Positions 34,971 to 47,160 of a stretch of DNA of 64,000 bases are shown in pieces. The notes under the pieces are model-generated. The model saw only the letters and a program-made list of their open reading frames with translations, did no database searches and was not told the DNA's origin. Where the stretch lies: assembly GCF_028372415.1 (NCBI RefSeq), contig NC_092877.1, positions 248,305,010-248,369,009 of the forward strand, read 5' to 3'. The position numbers and the translations under genes are program-made. How positions within the stretch are numbered: the stretch's first letter is position 1; the number at the start of each line of letters is the position of its first letter. The stretch comes from Notamacropus eugenii (Eukaryota; Chordata; Mammalia; Diprotodontia; Macropodidae).

Positions 34971-35805
34971 TGTGTGTGTTTTTCTTGTTTTAAACGTTTT
35001 AATAATATTTACCAAGCTATTGAATCTCTGTTTTTAAGTGTATTATAATTTATGTCACTATCTTCACAAAATCCTAAATCTATTCTCAGAATGCTTACAT
35101 CAAATCACAAATTAACAGTCAATTAAAATGTCTGTCTTTCCACACCCTTTCCAGGTATTCCTATATTTTCTCATTTTGAGCATTTTGTTTGGTATTAGGG
35201 GAAAATTCAGGGCTGTTTGGAGTTTCATTTCCGTTATTATTGACTTGAAATCTTCTTTTATATGACTGTTAATAATTACAATGGTACTGGAAGAAATAGA
35301 TGTTTTCTTTCTCACATGTGTGTATGCCTATGTGTACACGTATGAAATCAGATCATTACCATTATTACTTAATATCTAGTTTTTCCTTAGTTGATTACTC
35401 TCCCCTTTTTATTCAAGTTCCCTTAATTTTCTTTATATATTTTTTTTTTCAATTTCATGTAATCCAGTAATCCATATCATCTTGTATAATTATCTCTATC
35501 ATGTATTCAGTTAAGAATCCTTCTGTTACTCATAGCTGGACATGATCTGTTTTCTTCCAATATTTTGATGACATGATTTTTCACATTCAGATCATATATG
35601 TATTTTGAATTTATTCTGAACTATGATATTTCATATTGGTCAAACCTTTATTTTTGTTATAGCAGTTTCTAGTATCCCCCTGGTTGAAAAAGAAATTCTT
35701 TATCATGCATGTTTAATGTTTTATCAAGTGAAGGATACAAAGTTGGATTATTTGTAATTGAACTTTTTCTAGTTAGTTCTGTTTATCTTAGTTTTAAACT
35801 ATTTC
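34740..35805 (-). mobile_element. Old antisense L1 3' part, with microsatellite
   Basis: 'ctttaattgatggatatcta' followed by 'cttctttgctaaaaacaa' parallels the antisense end of L1 ORF2 ('attgatggacatct..tttgctac'). The T-rich stretch to 35805 continues like antisense ORF2. A (TC)n(TG)n run at 34903-34979 interrupts it. The 68-codon frame across that run is repeat-driven. Confidence 0.45.
34903..34979. repeat. (TC)n(TG)n microsatellite
   Basis: Pure TC repeats to about 34952, then TG repeats to about 34979. The TG half can adopt alternating purine-pyrimidine structure. Confidence 0.97.
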
Positions 35806-35807
35806 CA

Positions 35808-35990
35808 AATGGTTTTAGTCAGATGTGGGGCATCTGCAACATTAAGTCCACATGTGACCTTCTTGGTCATTGGATGTGGCCTTTTGGCGATGTCCAACTT
35901 TTACAGAATAAATATTTTTATCAAGGGGATTTGTTCTGTGAAGTTTGGATTCCGTGAAACGGATGCACTTGAGGACCTGGTTACAAACTT
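35808..35990. mobile_element. Palindromic non-autonomous hAT (Charlie-like) MITE
   Basis: The two halves are reverse complements of each other around about 35915: 'gtccaacttttacagaataa' pairs with 'atttgttctgtgaagtttgg', and 'cacatgtgaccttcttgg' pairs loosely with 'cacttgaggacctggt'. The phrases 'aaggggatttgttctgtgaa' and 'gaggacctggt' are familiar from a mammalian Charlie-type hAT MITE. It codes for nothing. The 62- and 82-codon frames here are incidental. Confidence 0.65.
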
Positions 35991-35999
35991 AAAATAATT

Positions 36000-37040
36000 T
36001 TAATTTTGGAAGAATGGTATTTCATTCCTCAATTAAGGCCACGAACTTAAAAACAGATATAACATATATTTTGGTAAAATTAGTTTCCTTGAAATTACTG
36101 TGTATTTTATTTTGTGCATTTGAATACATTATATTGATAAAGGAAGCATAGGCTTGACCAAAGAGTGAAAGGGCTACATAATACATAAAAAGACAATGAA
36201 TTCTTGTTTAATTTTTTTCTTCAACTGAATTTTCTTATTTTGTTGTTGAACTATCTAATCTTTTCCTTTTTTTAAATTGAGTGACATAACCCTAAATATA
36301 TAAATTAGTTTTGATAAATTTTACATTTCATTGAATTTGAATTGCTAGATTATAATTGGCAAATATCCACAGTTATGTAATTTCAAAACAAAACAAAACA
36401 AGGGTTGTTCATGATTATACATGCCTATGTATATGAATATAATCTCCATAAAGAGAGAATGAATTTTGATGGAAACTTCATATTTAATGCATCTGTATTA
36501 TTTTGAATATTCATATTATTACATCCTTGAATTTTTATGCCTATAAAAATGTCAATTTTTTATGCTTTAGTCTACGATTTTATTAAAATGATTAATTTTC
36601 TCATTTTTTACTAATTTTCACAGATTTAATAATTAAGCTATCATGCCATCACAAAAGAACAATATGTTTCCTCTTTGGAAATATTTAAACTTATAGTAAC
36701 TTTTTTTTTTTGCCTTTTTGTTGCTGGAAGCATTTAAAAAGAGAGGAAAAGAAACATTTTTTATTTACTTCTGTACTTATTAGAAAATATTCTTGTTTTC
36801 CATTAATTTGGATTTAGATAAACATTTTACCTTATAAAATGTTCCAATAGATTTTGTAGGATTTTAAATACTGATAAAAATATGTGGTTTGTGATCATTT
36901 TGTTTTTAGTATTTTTTTCTTGTTAGTAAATCACCCTTGCCTTTCTGATATAAATCCATTTTTATCATAAGGAAAAATTCTTTTGTATAAACGGACATAA
37001 TTGTTTCCGTCTTTTCATTTCAAAATATACATATTAATTT
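36000..37040. other. AT-rich DNA, no gene recognised
   Basis: Very AT-rich. Some stretches (36920-37010) could be old antisense LINE, but I cannot defend a call. Confidence 0.35.
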
Positions 37041-37049
37041 GTAATATCA

Positions 37050-39080
37050 CAGGGTAGAACAAGATGACATTGACAAAGGCTTGCCTGAGCTCTCCTAAAT
37101 TTCCTTCTAAACATCTTTAAAATAATGCCTGAAAAAGAATTCTGGAACTGCACAACCAACAAAAAATGAGCTGAAACAGTTTTTCAGCATAAAACAATTT
37201 AGAAGATCATCAGGAAAGGTCTTTCTCACTGGGATGAAAGTGGAGTGCTCTATATCATAGGCCATACCCTGCCAGATAGTAGGAAAATTTGAAGGCTACT
37301 GAATCAGGAGAGATTGCTTTAGTTTTCAGCCCACAGATGTTAAGGAGGTAAGACAACTGGTTAGGAGATTACGCTTTTTTGGCATTGTCCATAAGCAGTT
37401 ATGAGTCACAAACCCAATATAAGGAAGCACAGTAGCACACAACCATGTGTGGTTACAGAGGAGCAGGATTGCTGGTCAGAGTTTCAGGGCAGAAGAGAGT
37501 GTTTATTGTGAGACCAGAACACAGGCCAGGAGAATGGTGACCACACCTCTCCTTAGAATGAAAGAACTGCTCACATTTGGAAGAACTGAAAAATTATAAA
37601 CTAACAGAACAAGCTCTGAAAACATCAGTATAAAAAACCTAAACCTTGGACCACTGCTCCTCTACCCCAGGAGCAGAATAGAACTTCAATATTAAGATAA
37701 AGTAAAAAAAAAAATGATAGTCTTGAAAAATAAGAAGAGACTATAAAAAGAAGTTGACCATGGAAAGTTACTACACTGACAAGGAAAATCAAAACACAAA
37801 CTTAGAAAAAGGCAACTAAGTGAAAACAGCTACATTCAAAGCTTCAAAGAATAATTTAAATTGCTATAAACAAACTTCCCCCTCCAAACTGGAAGAGCTA
37901 ATAAAGATTTTAAAACTCAAATAGGAGAGGAAAAATAAGAATTAGGAAAAGACATGACTGAGAGGAGAAAATCATGAAAAAAAGTCAATACTTTGGTAAA
38001 GGAAGACCAAAAAATATTGAACAAAATAACATATTTAAAAGAGAATAAGAAAATTGGAAAAATGAAAAAAAAAAACAGCATAAAAATCCAGTGAAGAAAA
38101 GAAATCTTTAAAAAGTACAACTATATAAATGGAAAATGAAGTACAAAATTTCACTGAAAGAAATAATTCCTTAAAAATTATAATTAGGAAAATGGAAGTC
38201 AGTATCTCCATGAAACATGAAGAAACAGTAAATCACAACCAAAAGATTTATCGTTTTAAGTAGAAGAATATGTGAGATGTCTTATTGGGAAAAATCAACT
38301 CACCTGGTAATAATGTAAGGAGAGATATTTTAAGAATTACTGAAATGCCTGGATGCTATGTTTTTGTTTTTCTTAAAGATTCTAGATATTATATTTCAAG
38401 AAATTTTCAAAGAAACTGACCTATTATCCTAGAGTCAGTAGGTTAAATAGAAATGGAAAGAAATCCACAAACACCTCCTGAAAGAGATTCCAAAATGAAA
38501 ATTCCCAGAAATATAATGGTAAATTATAGAGCAGTGAAGTCAAGCAGAAAAAGTTTTAAGTAGCCAGAAAGAAGCAATCCAAATATAGGATTCAAGAAGG
38601 CAAAGAAGGTAAGATTGCAACCAAGAATCACCTTCCCCACAAAACTCGATGCAGTATTGCAAAGGGAAAATTGATTGTAAATCAATCTTTAATCTCCAGC
38701 ATTTACCTTTCATGCATTTCTGATGAAAAGATCAAAGTTGAATAGAAAATTTGACTTTCAAATACAAGACTCAAGAGAAACATAAAAAGATAGACAGGAA
38801 AGAGAAATCATAAAATATTTACTACTGATAAGACAAATGCAAATCAAAACAGCTCTCAAGCACCACCCATACCTACCAGAATGGCTAATTCGACAGAAAA
38901 GGAAAGTGACACATGCTGGATTGGCCCTGGGAAAACTTGGACACCAAAGAACTGTTGCTGGAGTTGTGAACTTATCCAACCATTACTGAGATTCCTTGAG
39001 AATTATGACCAAAATATTATAAAACTGTGCATAAACTTGGAAACACCAACTGCACTTCTAGGATCTAAAAAGATATAGTA
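37050..39080 (+). mobile_element. L1/HAL1-like copy: ORF1 fused to the ORF2 tail
   Basis: The 5'UTR starts near 37050 ('agaacaagatgaca', then 'aataatgcctgaaaaagaat' and 'aaacagtttttcagca'). The ORF1 remnant runs to about 38800, ending at 'agaaaatttgactttcaaat..agactcaagagaaacat'. It then runs directly into ORF2's last part at about 38814: 'aaatgcaaatcaaaacagct' and a decayed Cys-rich segment (open frame 38881-39078: CCWSCELIQPLLRF) matching copy C from about 53140. Spacer, endonuclease and RT are all absent, and the copy ends without a 3'UTR or poly(A). Confidence 0.8.
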
Positions 39081-39469
39081 AATGAGCCTTATATTTGTAA
39101 ACATGTAGTGGATTCTAAAGTGAAACTAATAATTTAAAATTGTTATTTGTTAACTTAATCCATTATATGTTAATAGAAGTAACATTTTATGAAAAAATAT
39201 TTTCCAAAAAATAGTAAGAATGCTATTGTTTTATATTTTATCAAATTTCTTTAATGAATAAAAGATGGCCCAATTCTCAAACTTGCTTCTGCAATCAATC
39301 TGCTGAAATATGTTGGGATTTTTTGCAGTAGATGAAGAAAATTCCACCTTACAGAGCTACGTATTTGGCGGGGGGGAAAGACTATTTTAATATCTCTTCT
39401 CATAATGGATGGACATCCTTCTGTAATATACCACCATTTGACAAAAAGGTTACTTGCAATGTGGAACCT

Positions 39470-39611
39470 AAAATAAATTAATATATAAACAAACAAACAC
39501 ACAAATGAACAAATAAATAAACAAGCAGATAGATAAATAGAATAGGTAGATGGATATATGTATGGATGAATGAATGAATAAATAAATAAACAAACCAACA
39601 AATAAGTAAAT
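39470..39611. repeat. Mixed tetranucleotide (AAAT/AAAC/GATA/GAAT)n tract
   Basis: About 140 bases of imperfect aaac, aaat, gata and gaat repeats. The 70- and 116-codon minus-strand frames rich in Tyr, Ile and Leu over this tract are artefacts of it. Confidence 0.9.
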
Positions 39612-39619
39612 ACGTGCTT

Positions 39620-41205
39620 GTTTTGTGTCTATGTATATATCAAGAATTTTCTTACCATTCTTTAAATTCTGTTGATTCATCTTGTACTTTAAATTAATCT
39701 TTTACCCACCCATGATTTTATAACATGAACATGCACGTTCATTTGCAAAATATTTTTCAAGTAAGTTGTGTAGATCCTCATTTCATCATACAGTATCAAA
39801 AATTATGGTTTTAATATAATAACTCATACCATTAGAAAAATACTTAAGTATCAGCAAGCTTTCAAGCTAACAGTGGTAAGTACATGTGTTCCAAAAACCT
39901 TAATTTTAATTTTAAAACTAAACTGTTATCATGGACAACAAATAGAATTAATTGTTTGTCTTGAAACATCATAGATTCACTTCTTTCATTTCAAGAGTTT
40001 ATCTTCTATACATAGAAATTTGAATAACCAGTTTCTCTTACGTAAAAGTGGTGTTCCATAGAAAAGCAACTAGATCTGCTCAGCTCAATTGCATAAGAAC
40101 TTTACCTCAATAAAATAATCATTTTGAGCATGTTGCAGAAATTCTTAATCATACTGCCCCTTCACTACCTAGAATATTAAGAAGAGGTGTGTTTATGAGT
40201 TGAGAATTACTAAAAATTAATAACTTTTTTCTTAATTTATCAATGACATTTTTAAAGTGAAACCTGTATTTTTATTTTAGTTACTACTTGTATATGGTGC
40301 CGAGGAATAGAGATTACTAGTACAGTTGACTTGCCTCATAATTCAGTGGCAGTAATTTTATTCATCATAGTTTTTAGACCATCAAAGCAAATGTCAACAC
40401 ACTTGGTCTAGGATGAAACATGAGGGAAAAAAAGTTAATCAACACTTTGAATAGTTAAGCATTAGTGATAGTTGTTATCAACCATTCATATAAAAGAAGA
40501 TTTTATGCTAATACTGGATGGATGCAAGTAAAATAGTTTGTCTAGCCACATTTATAGCTTTGTAAGGCAAAAATATGTCTTCAAATGAGATAGAAACTCA
40601 GGCTGCATGATTGCTGCTAAATCTTTGTAACACGGATGCTTTAAGGAATCCTAAAAAGGAGAATTATAAATCCCAATACTACTGCTCAAATAAAAAAAAA
40701 AAAACCCTTTCTTATCCTTTTGTTTAATAGCCTTTTGAATAATGGATAGTAAGAATAATGACAAGATGATTTGTCCCAAGATCATTTTTATTTAGACCCA
40801 ATAGAGAAAAAAGATGATATTGATAAGCTAAAATTAATTATAATTATCTAAACAAAACTTTACAAAAGGTTAACAAATTTAGGTTTCATTTTCCTATGTT
40901 ATAGTTATGTTATTATCATGACAGAGAAACAGAAGTGATAGCTCCCAGTGGATAAGATAAACCAGCTAACATTCCCAGAAACAATTTTTGAAAGAAGTCA
41001 CTTTTTACAAAAGAAGTAAATCAAGCTAACACTATGTTAGGAAACCATCGGATCCATCCAAAGTAACTAAACCTCATTTACTTTCAAGAGGTAGCCTCCA
41101 ACATCTGAGATCAAAGAAAATAATTCAAAAGCTTACCTTGAGACACATAGACATGGATTCATTCAACAATATGTAAGAAGAAAACCTTATCAATTACCCC
41201 AGAAA
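39620..41205. other. No gene recognised
   Basis: AT-rich unique DNA without an open frame above background or a repeat that I can name. Confidence 0.4.
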
Positions 41206-41209
41206 CAAC

Positions 41210-41419
41210 CGGAAGTACCAACTCTCCCTAACTTCTATTTTTTCTATTTATTCTGCACATATTTATGTACTTTTTATCTGTCCCCCAGTGAATGTAAGTT
41301 CCTTAAAAACAGAGAAAATTTCATGTTTGTTTGTTTTTTTTCTGTGTGTACTGAGTACTTGGCAAATATCTTGGAGTAGACTAGCAGCTTAATAAATGTT
41401 TGTTGTTTGCTTGTTTGTT
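41210..41419 (+). mobile_element. L2 LINE 3' end remnant
   Basis: 'attctgcacatatttatgta', 'ctgtcccccagtgaatgtaa', 'gttccttaaaaacagagaaa', 'gagtacttggcaaat' and 'cttaataaatgtttgttg' follow the order of an L2 3' end, finishing in a (TGTT)n tail next to the BLOC1S2 retrocopy. Confidence 0.65.
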
Positions 41420-41429
41420 TGTTTTATTT

Positions 41430-42240
41430 CATGAGTCTGTATTTATTATTTAAGATCAAGAACAGGTTATGAAGGGAGTGGAGATGGGGGTCCTAGAGGA
41501 GGAACAAGAGAGGAGATGATCTAGATAGCACAGATTCTGAGTCCCGAGCTTTGGTACAACACACACACAACAAAGCACATGATAAGAAGTGCCTCCGGAA
41601 TACAGGTTTAGGAAAACATCAGGGGTGGCCAGAGTTACACATTCAGCCAGAGAGGGGCACTGGGAATCTCCTTGGATGAGTAGTATCGCTTCTTTTTAGG
41701 AACTAAACCAGAGTGATAAGTTCATCCCACTTATTTCAACTCTTATAAAACATTCTTGTAAAGTCTTTGTGCTAAAGACGTTTTTCATCGTCTTTCTAAC
41801 TTCTTGTACTTTGCTTCTAGAATCTTCGAATGTGCATCCAACTTGTAGGCTCCCTGTTCCAGAGCTACTATTTACTCCTCAGTTAAAGTGATCTGATCCA
41901 GATAAGGCTGAGTTGCTGCATATTTCTGGTCTAAGTCCTTTAGATTTCTACTTATGTTTATTGCAATACCTTTCATTTCTAGATACTTCAAACTAGCAAG
42001 ATTGTTCTTATTTTCCAGAAGTTTACAGCCTTTACTGGTGGCTGTCAGCTCATCCCTTAGCTATGTGTTCATTTTGGAGAACAGGTCCTGACATAGCCCC
42101 ATAGTGGAGGCCTCCTCAGCCATCTCCACCACCTCATAGTGTACTTTGAGAAGGGAAGGAGAAAGCATGATGGTTAGGCTGTGAGTCTGGGAGGAGGGGA
42201 GAGAAGAGGAAGAATGAAGGGTTGGAGGAGATCAAAAATG
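41430..42240 (-). pseudogene. BLOC1S2: BLOC1S2 processed pseudogene
   Basis: An intronless minus-strand copy of the mRNA for BLOC-1 subunit 2, a small coiled-coil protein of the BLOC-1/BORC complexes that act in lysosome-related organelle biogenesis. The remnant frame runs from an ATG at 42166-42168 to a TGA at 41785-41787 (128 codons; the human protein has 142). It includes LCQDLFSKM, DELTATSKGCKLLENKNNLA, LKYLEMKGIAINISRNLKDL, DQKYAATQPYLDQI and KYKKLERR at the end. Two in-frame stops disable it: TAG at 42061-42063 (a Tyr position) and TAA at 41872-41874 (a Gln position). The frame is otherwise kept, but the N-terminal part diverges. An AATAAA lies at the complement of 41442-41447. A 10-bp repeat tgttttattt at 41420-41429 and 42241-42250 is a likely TSD. 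No clear poly(A) is left. Confidence 0.92.
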
Positions 42241-42259
42241 TGTTTTATTTAATTGATCA

Positions 42260-44420
42260 GCTGAACAAAACACTTCATGAGTGGTTGTGTCAGGAATTGA
42301 GAGGCACATACTAAACACTTATGATACATCACACACTATGCTAGACACTGGAAATACAAATTAAAAATATTTTAAATTATCCATGACTGCCTAGATAAAA
42401 ATATTAGCAAAGAAGAAGTTTACTGGTTTTGTCATATCTAATACTTTTATACTCTAAACTATAAGAAAGGAAAAGTGTTTAATGTATAGAATCTTAGTAG
42501 GAAGAAAATTAGGTACAAAAAGGATAAGATGAATTTCATACCTATCCTAAGTACTATCGGAGTCATTTGAAGATGCTTTCAGCAAGTCCACTAAAGATAA
42601 GCTTATATGGCCATATTCTCATTTGATTATTAAAAAAAAAAAACAACTTACAAAATATACCATAGTATATCAAGTATTTAATAATAATATCATAATAGGT
42701 ACTCATCCTCTAACCTTTGCAATTTGAATTTCATGGAAAATGATGAGAGAAGTTAGTTAATGATTATAAAAACAACATTAGCAGTAGCAATGAATTTGTA
42801 GTGACTGTTATTGGTACTATACCTTTATTAACCTAGAACTTTATAATCTACAAGAATTTTCCTCACAACAAATTCATGATATAAGTAATAAAAGAATATT
42901 AATATTTTCACTCATATTTTAAAATTAACTGCTCAGACTCCTAGAGATTAAATATATTGTTCAAAGTCAAATGATCAATAATTGATGTAGTTGTGACTCA
43001 AAAGTAGGTTTTTTAACATAACATATACTGCATTTTAAACTACATTTAAACAAAAGTCAATAAGACAGGAACAAAAAAGGAAGGGAGTTATTATTACATT
43101 TAAAAGTGCATATGCTAATTTTGTCCACAACATACAACCATTTAATATGCAAAGGGATATTTAGAAAATGAAGACAGTTCCCACAGCAATTGTAAAAACT
43201 GGCAATACATTAACTGACAGATGAGCCACATGTAGAATAATGATGGTGATGACTGCTTAACAAGGGTTGAGAATTATAGCAGACAATTTCCCTGATAAAA
43301 ATTGATTGTGCTAAGAAGACAGAAATTAAAAAGTCTGAATTTTAATGGGGTGGTTTATTAATTCATTAGTGAAACTAATTGAATAGTAAGCCCTGTGTTG
43401 TCATTAAGGAGGGCATTAGAATGAGAGGAAAGAAGCAGTTTCCTTCATGCCTTCAGGGAACACAATGCCATCAGAATGAGTTGGGAAAGTGTTGGTCATG
43501 TCTCTTAAAAAGTCTAACAAATTTGATTTCCAATTATTAACTCAGGAGGATCCAGAAATGTAAACTGTCAAAAACTTTTCTGGAATTGTTTAAGGGAAAC
43601 AACACAGCTTGATGTAGCATTTCTCAACTCTGAAAGACAATGGCAGTGATAAATGAATGTAGCTTCTCTTTACAAAAAATTTCTCTTTTTTTTCTCAAAA
43701 CATTGAAAAAAAATGCTTTTTAGAGATCTTAAAAAAAAAAAAAACTGCTCTCTTTTTCTTTACTCTGCCACTACACAGAATAGGATCTTCCAGGATCATA
43801 ATAATGTTTCATGAATAAAGGAGTTTCAGTGGGTAAATATTTCAATACCTAATAGCTAGACTTTTGGTGCTATCTTGATAATAGTAAAATCAACACCACC
43901 ACCAACAACAGCAATAAAGCTTTATATAACATACATAACTATATACAGCAATATATGATTAAATTTTGGTTAAGTGCTTTACATTTTTACCTCATTTTAC
44001 TACCACAACAGTGTTATGTTTTAGGTGCTATTGGAATTTTCATTTTCTAGATGAAGAAAATGAATCTCTGACATGTTAAATGACTTCTCAAAGTTCACAA
44101 AGCTTGCAGTTATTTAAGAGGGGATTTGAACTAAGTTTTTCTCAGTTATAATTCGAATATGCTATTCACGGAACTACTTAACTTTCTTATACCTCCTCTT
44201 TCTTAAGTAGACTAATACTAACATAGCTGATACAGTGTAGTCTTTCCAATGTAGTGACCCTGGCCAGAGTTTTTGCCTCTTTGACATGGGCCTTTGAGAA
44301 ACCAGGATCAACCTGCTCACCATGAACAGTTAATTGAATAAGACTTTCTTACCTGAATAATTATAATAAACATTTCATACATATACTCTTAATTTTAAAA
44401 GATCAAATAGCTTTGTTTAT
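42260..44420. other. Unique DNA with MIR-type SINE remnants
   Basis: 42300-42390 ('acacactatgctagacactg') resembles the body of an old CORE-SINE/L2 end. 42835-42990 and 43960-44175 read as antisense MIR: 'cctcattttactaccacaac', 'ttctagatgaagaaaatgaa', 'aatgacttctcaaagttcac' and 'ggggatttgaactaag'. No gene is supported. Confidence 0.5.
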
Positions 44421-44455
44421 TAGAGAAGAAAATTGAGGCTCAGATATGCTTAAAA

Positions 44456-47058
44456 GGCACAGCATATACCACATGGGCTGTACCAGTGCAGACCCCAGAA
44501 TCATAAAGCTGAGCAGGTAGCCCTGGGCTATCAGAAGCAGCATCTGCACTGAGGAGAATCTTGGCATATCAGGCCAGGAGGAAAGTCTGGTGGAACTGGG
44601 TGAGAGAGAGTTGCAGAACCCCAGGTAATGGCAGTATCCACTACTGAGATTATAAGTCCACAGATTAAATGTCTGCAAGTCACCTACTTGAACTTCTGGG
44701 AAGCAAGATGGTGTAGTGATCAGTAAATGCTCTCCCCCTCCACTTGTTGACCTTGAAAAAAACATAGAACATTTTCCCAGGAAAAGTCCTACAGCAGTGA
44801 GATCAGTCGAAGGGGCAGACAGTCTCTTAATCATGAGGTTAGGAAAATCGTAAAGGATGGGACCCTCTTGTTGTGGCTAAATGGGACCAGTATAAGGCTG
44901 GTGCTGGCCCAGATAGCCCCATTTCAGCAAACCAGGAGGAGATCCTGAGTCCCAGGGAAGTGGAGCCACAATCTTCAACACCAGGACCCCAGGAATGTCT
45001 CAACACAACCAGGGGAACAGGGAAGACACTAGTGTAAACTGGTTTCACCAAGCACTGAGGCTGCCTGTGCACAGGAGAAGTAACTTCCTGTGGCCATACT
45101 ACCCCTCCCCCACACATAACACAGGATAACTCCAGTAGAAACTCACCTGGTCTCTGTTTGGCATATCAGCCATCTCAGCCCCACGTAAGCTGCAGCATTC
45201 TAAATTCTAACTGAAAGAACCAGAGGCCACAATGCACAAAGCTTCAAGATGTAAACACAAGAAAGTTGGAACAGATCCCCTGTGCCCCAGAAGCAGCGAT
45301 CCAATTGGAAAGCCAGGAAAAGGGTGATCACCATGAGCAAGAAGGAAACCAGAAAAGATAAGACCATAGAATTTTTCTTCAGGGACAAGGACCAAAACAC
45401 GAATACCAAAGAGGTCAGCATTAAGACTGTACACCCATCTGAAACTTCAGAAGTGAATATGAACTGGTCTCAAGCCCAAAGAACATTCTTGGAAGAACTA
45501 AATAAGGATTTTAAAAACCAAATTCGGCAAGTAGAGGAAAAACTAGCCAATGATTTTTAAAACATGAAAAAAGAAATCCCAGAAGAATTTAAAAGGCAAA
45601 TTAGACTAATGTAAAAGGAAGCACAGAACCTAACTGGGAAAGTTTGAAATATGAAGAAGGAAGTACAAAACTTAACTGGAGAAAATAACTTCTTAAAAGG
45701 AAGAATTGGGCAGATGAGAAAGGAGTTGCAAAAGTTAACTGAAGAAAACAAACTGATAAAAACCAGAATTTGGCAAGTGGAAGCTAATGACTCTATGAAA
45801 AATCAAGAATCATTCAAACAGGATGCAAAGAGTGAAAATATAGGTGAAAATGTGAAATATCTAATTGGAAAAACAACTGACCTGGAAAATAGAGCGAGTA
45901 GAGAAAATCTAAGGATTATTGGTCTACCAGAAAGCCATGATGAAAAAAAGAGCCTGGACAATTTGTTCCAAGAACACATCAAGGAAAACTTCTCAGAAGT
46001 CTTAGATCCAGAGGTCAAAATAGTCATTGAAAGAGATTCACCATTCACATCCTGAAAAGGATCCCAAACTAAAAACACCAAGGAATACCATTGCTGAATT
46101 TCAGAACTACCAAATGAAGGAGAAAATACTGCAGGCAAACAGAAAGAAACAATTAAAATATGGAAGAGCTGCAGTCAGGGTCACACAGGACCTTGCAGCT
46201 TGCACATTAAAAGATGAAAGGAATTGGAATATGATATTATAGAAGGCGAAGGAGCTGGAACTACAACCGAGGATCAGTTACCCTGCAAAATTGAGCATAA
46301 TATTTCAAGCAAGGAGATAGACATTCAGTAAAATAAGGGATTTCTAGACATTCTAGATGAAAAGGCCAGAACTCAATAGAAAACTCGACCTTCAAACACA
46401 AGTCTCAAGAGAAGCAAGAACAGGTAAACAAGGGAACAAAAAACTTGTTATTCAATATGTGCAAACTGTTTACATCCCTGTAAGGGAAGATGATACTTGT
46501 TAATATTGAGAAGTGCATATTCATTATGATATGTAAAAGGGATATACACAGAGGTAGTGGGTATAAAGTAAATTATGTGATGATAACATGTGATTTAAGA
46601 GTGTGAAAGGATTGTAACCGAAGATGTGAAAAGAAGGAGGCAGAAAGAGGGAAATCACATCACAGGAAGAGGCACAAAATTATATTACAACAGAGGGAAA
46701 GAGGGGAGGGAGATGAGTATTGTTTGATATTTATACTCATCTTATTTGGTTCAAGGAGGGAAAACAAATTCAGTTAAGTATAGAAATCTAACTAACTCTA
46801 TAGGCAGTAGGAGGGAAAGGGTGAAAGAAAAGGGAAGGGAGGCTAAAATGGAGGGAAGAAGTAGTAAAGGTAGTGGAGACTAAAAGAGAGAGGGGTTGAA
46901 AGAAGGGAAGACTGAGGGAGGTGGTGGTCAAAAATTTAAATTCTATTGTGGAAGGGAAGGGAGAAGGAAAAAAGAAAATTATAAATGAGGGGAAAGAGCA
47001 CAGAGGAAAACGCCCAGATAGTAATCATAATTTTGAATGTGAATGGGATAAACTCTCT
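44456..47058 (+). mobile_element. L1 copy B: 5'UTR, ORF1 and start of ORF2 only
   Basis: Plus-strand L1 of the same family as copies A, C and D. It contains a partial 5'UTR, a degenerate ORF1 (45333-46424), the purine-rich spacer and the first few codons of ORF2, 'tgtgaatgggataaactctc', where it stops at 47058. Flanking near-identical sequences cagatatgcttaaaa (44441-44455) and cagatatgttttaaaa (47059-47074) look like a target duplication. There is no 3'UTR and no poly(A) tail. The first few hundred bases of the 5'UTR are also missing. Confidence 0.82.
45333..46424 (+). pseudogene. L1 ORF1 remnant (copy B)
   Basis: ATG at 45333 in the same context as intact ORF1. Open pieces at 45282-45560 (TIEFFFRDKDQNTNTKEVS), 45651-46055 (coiled coil MRKELQKLTEENKLIK, then YLIGKTTDLENRASRENLRI) and 46027-46242 (CTD: KEKILQANRKKQLKYGRAAV). 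Stops and a frameshift near 46040 make it non-functional. Fewer coiled-coil units are present than in copy C. Confidence 0.88.
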
Positions 47059-47160
47059 CAGATATGTTTTAAAAAATGATTTGGTTACACAAATAAAGAG
47101 TCACTGAAGGTTAAGCCAGAATTCAAATGCAGGTCTCCAGCACGAAAATACACTATTCTT

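Larger units (their letters stand above)
44421..47143 (-). repeat. MIR-type SINE split by L1 copy B
   Basis: Left piece 44421-44455 ('aaaattgaggctcagatatg') and right piece 47059-47143 ('aagagtcactgaaggttaag', 'gaattcaaatgcaggtctcc') join into one antisense MIR when L1 copy B and one copy of the duplicated cagatatg-type target are removed. L1 copy C later inserted right at its far edge. Confidence 0.6.

Noticed and set aside
39251..39680. 70- and 116-codon minus-strand frames resembling membrane proteins
   Set aside because: Their Tyr/Ile/Leu richness comes from the AAAT/GATA microsatellite read in antisense.
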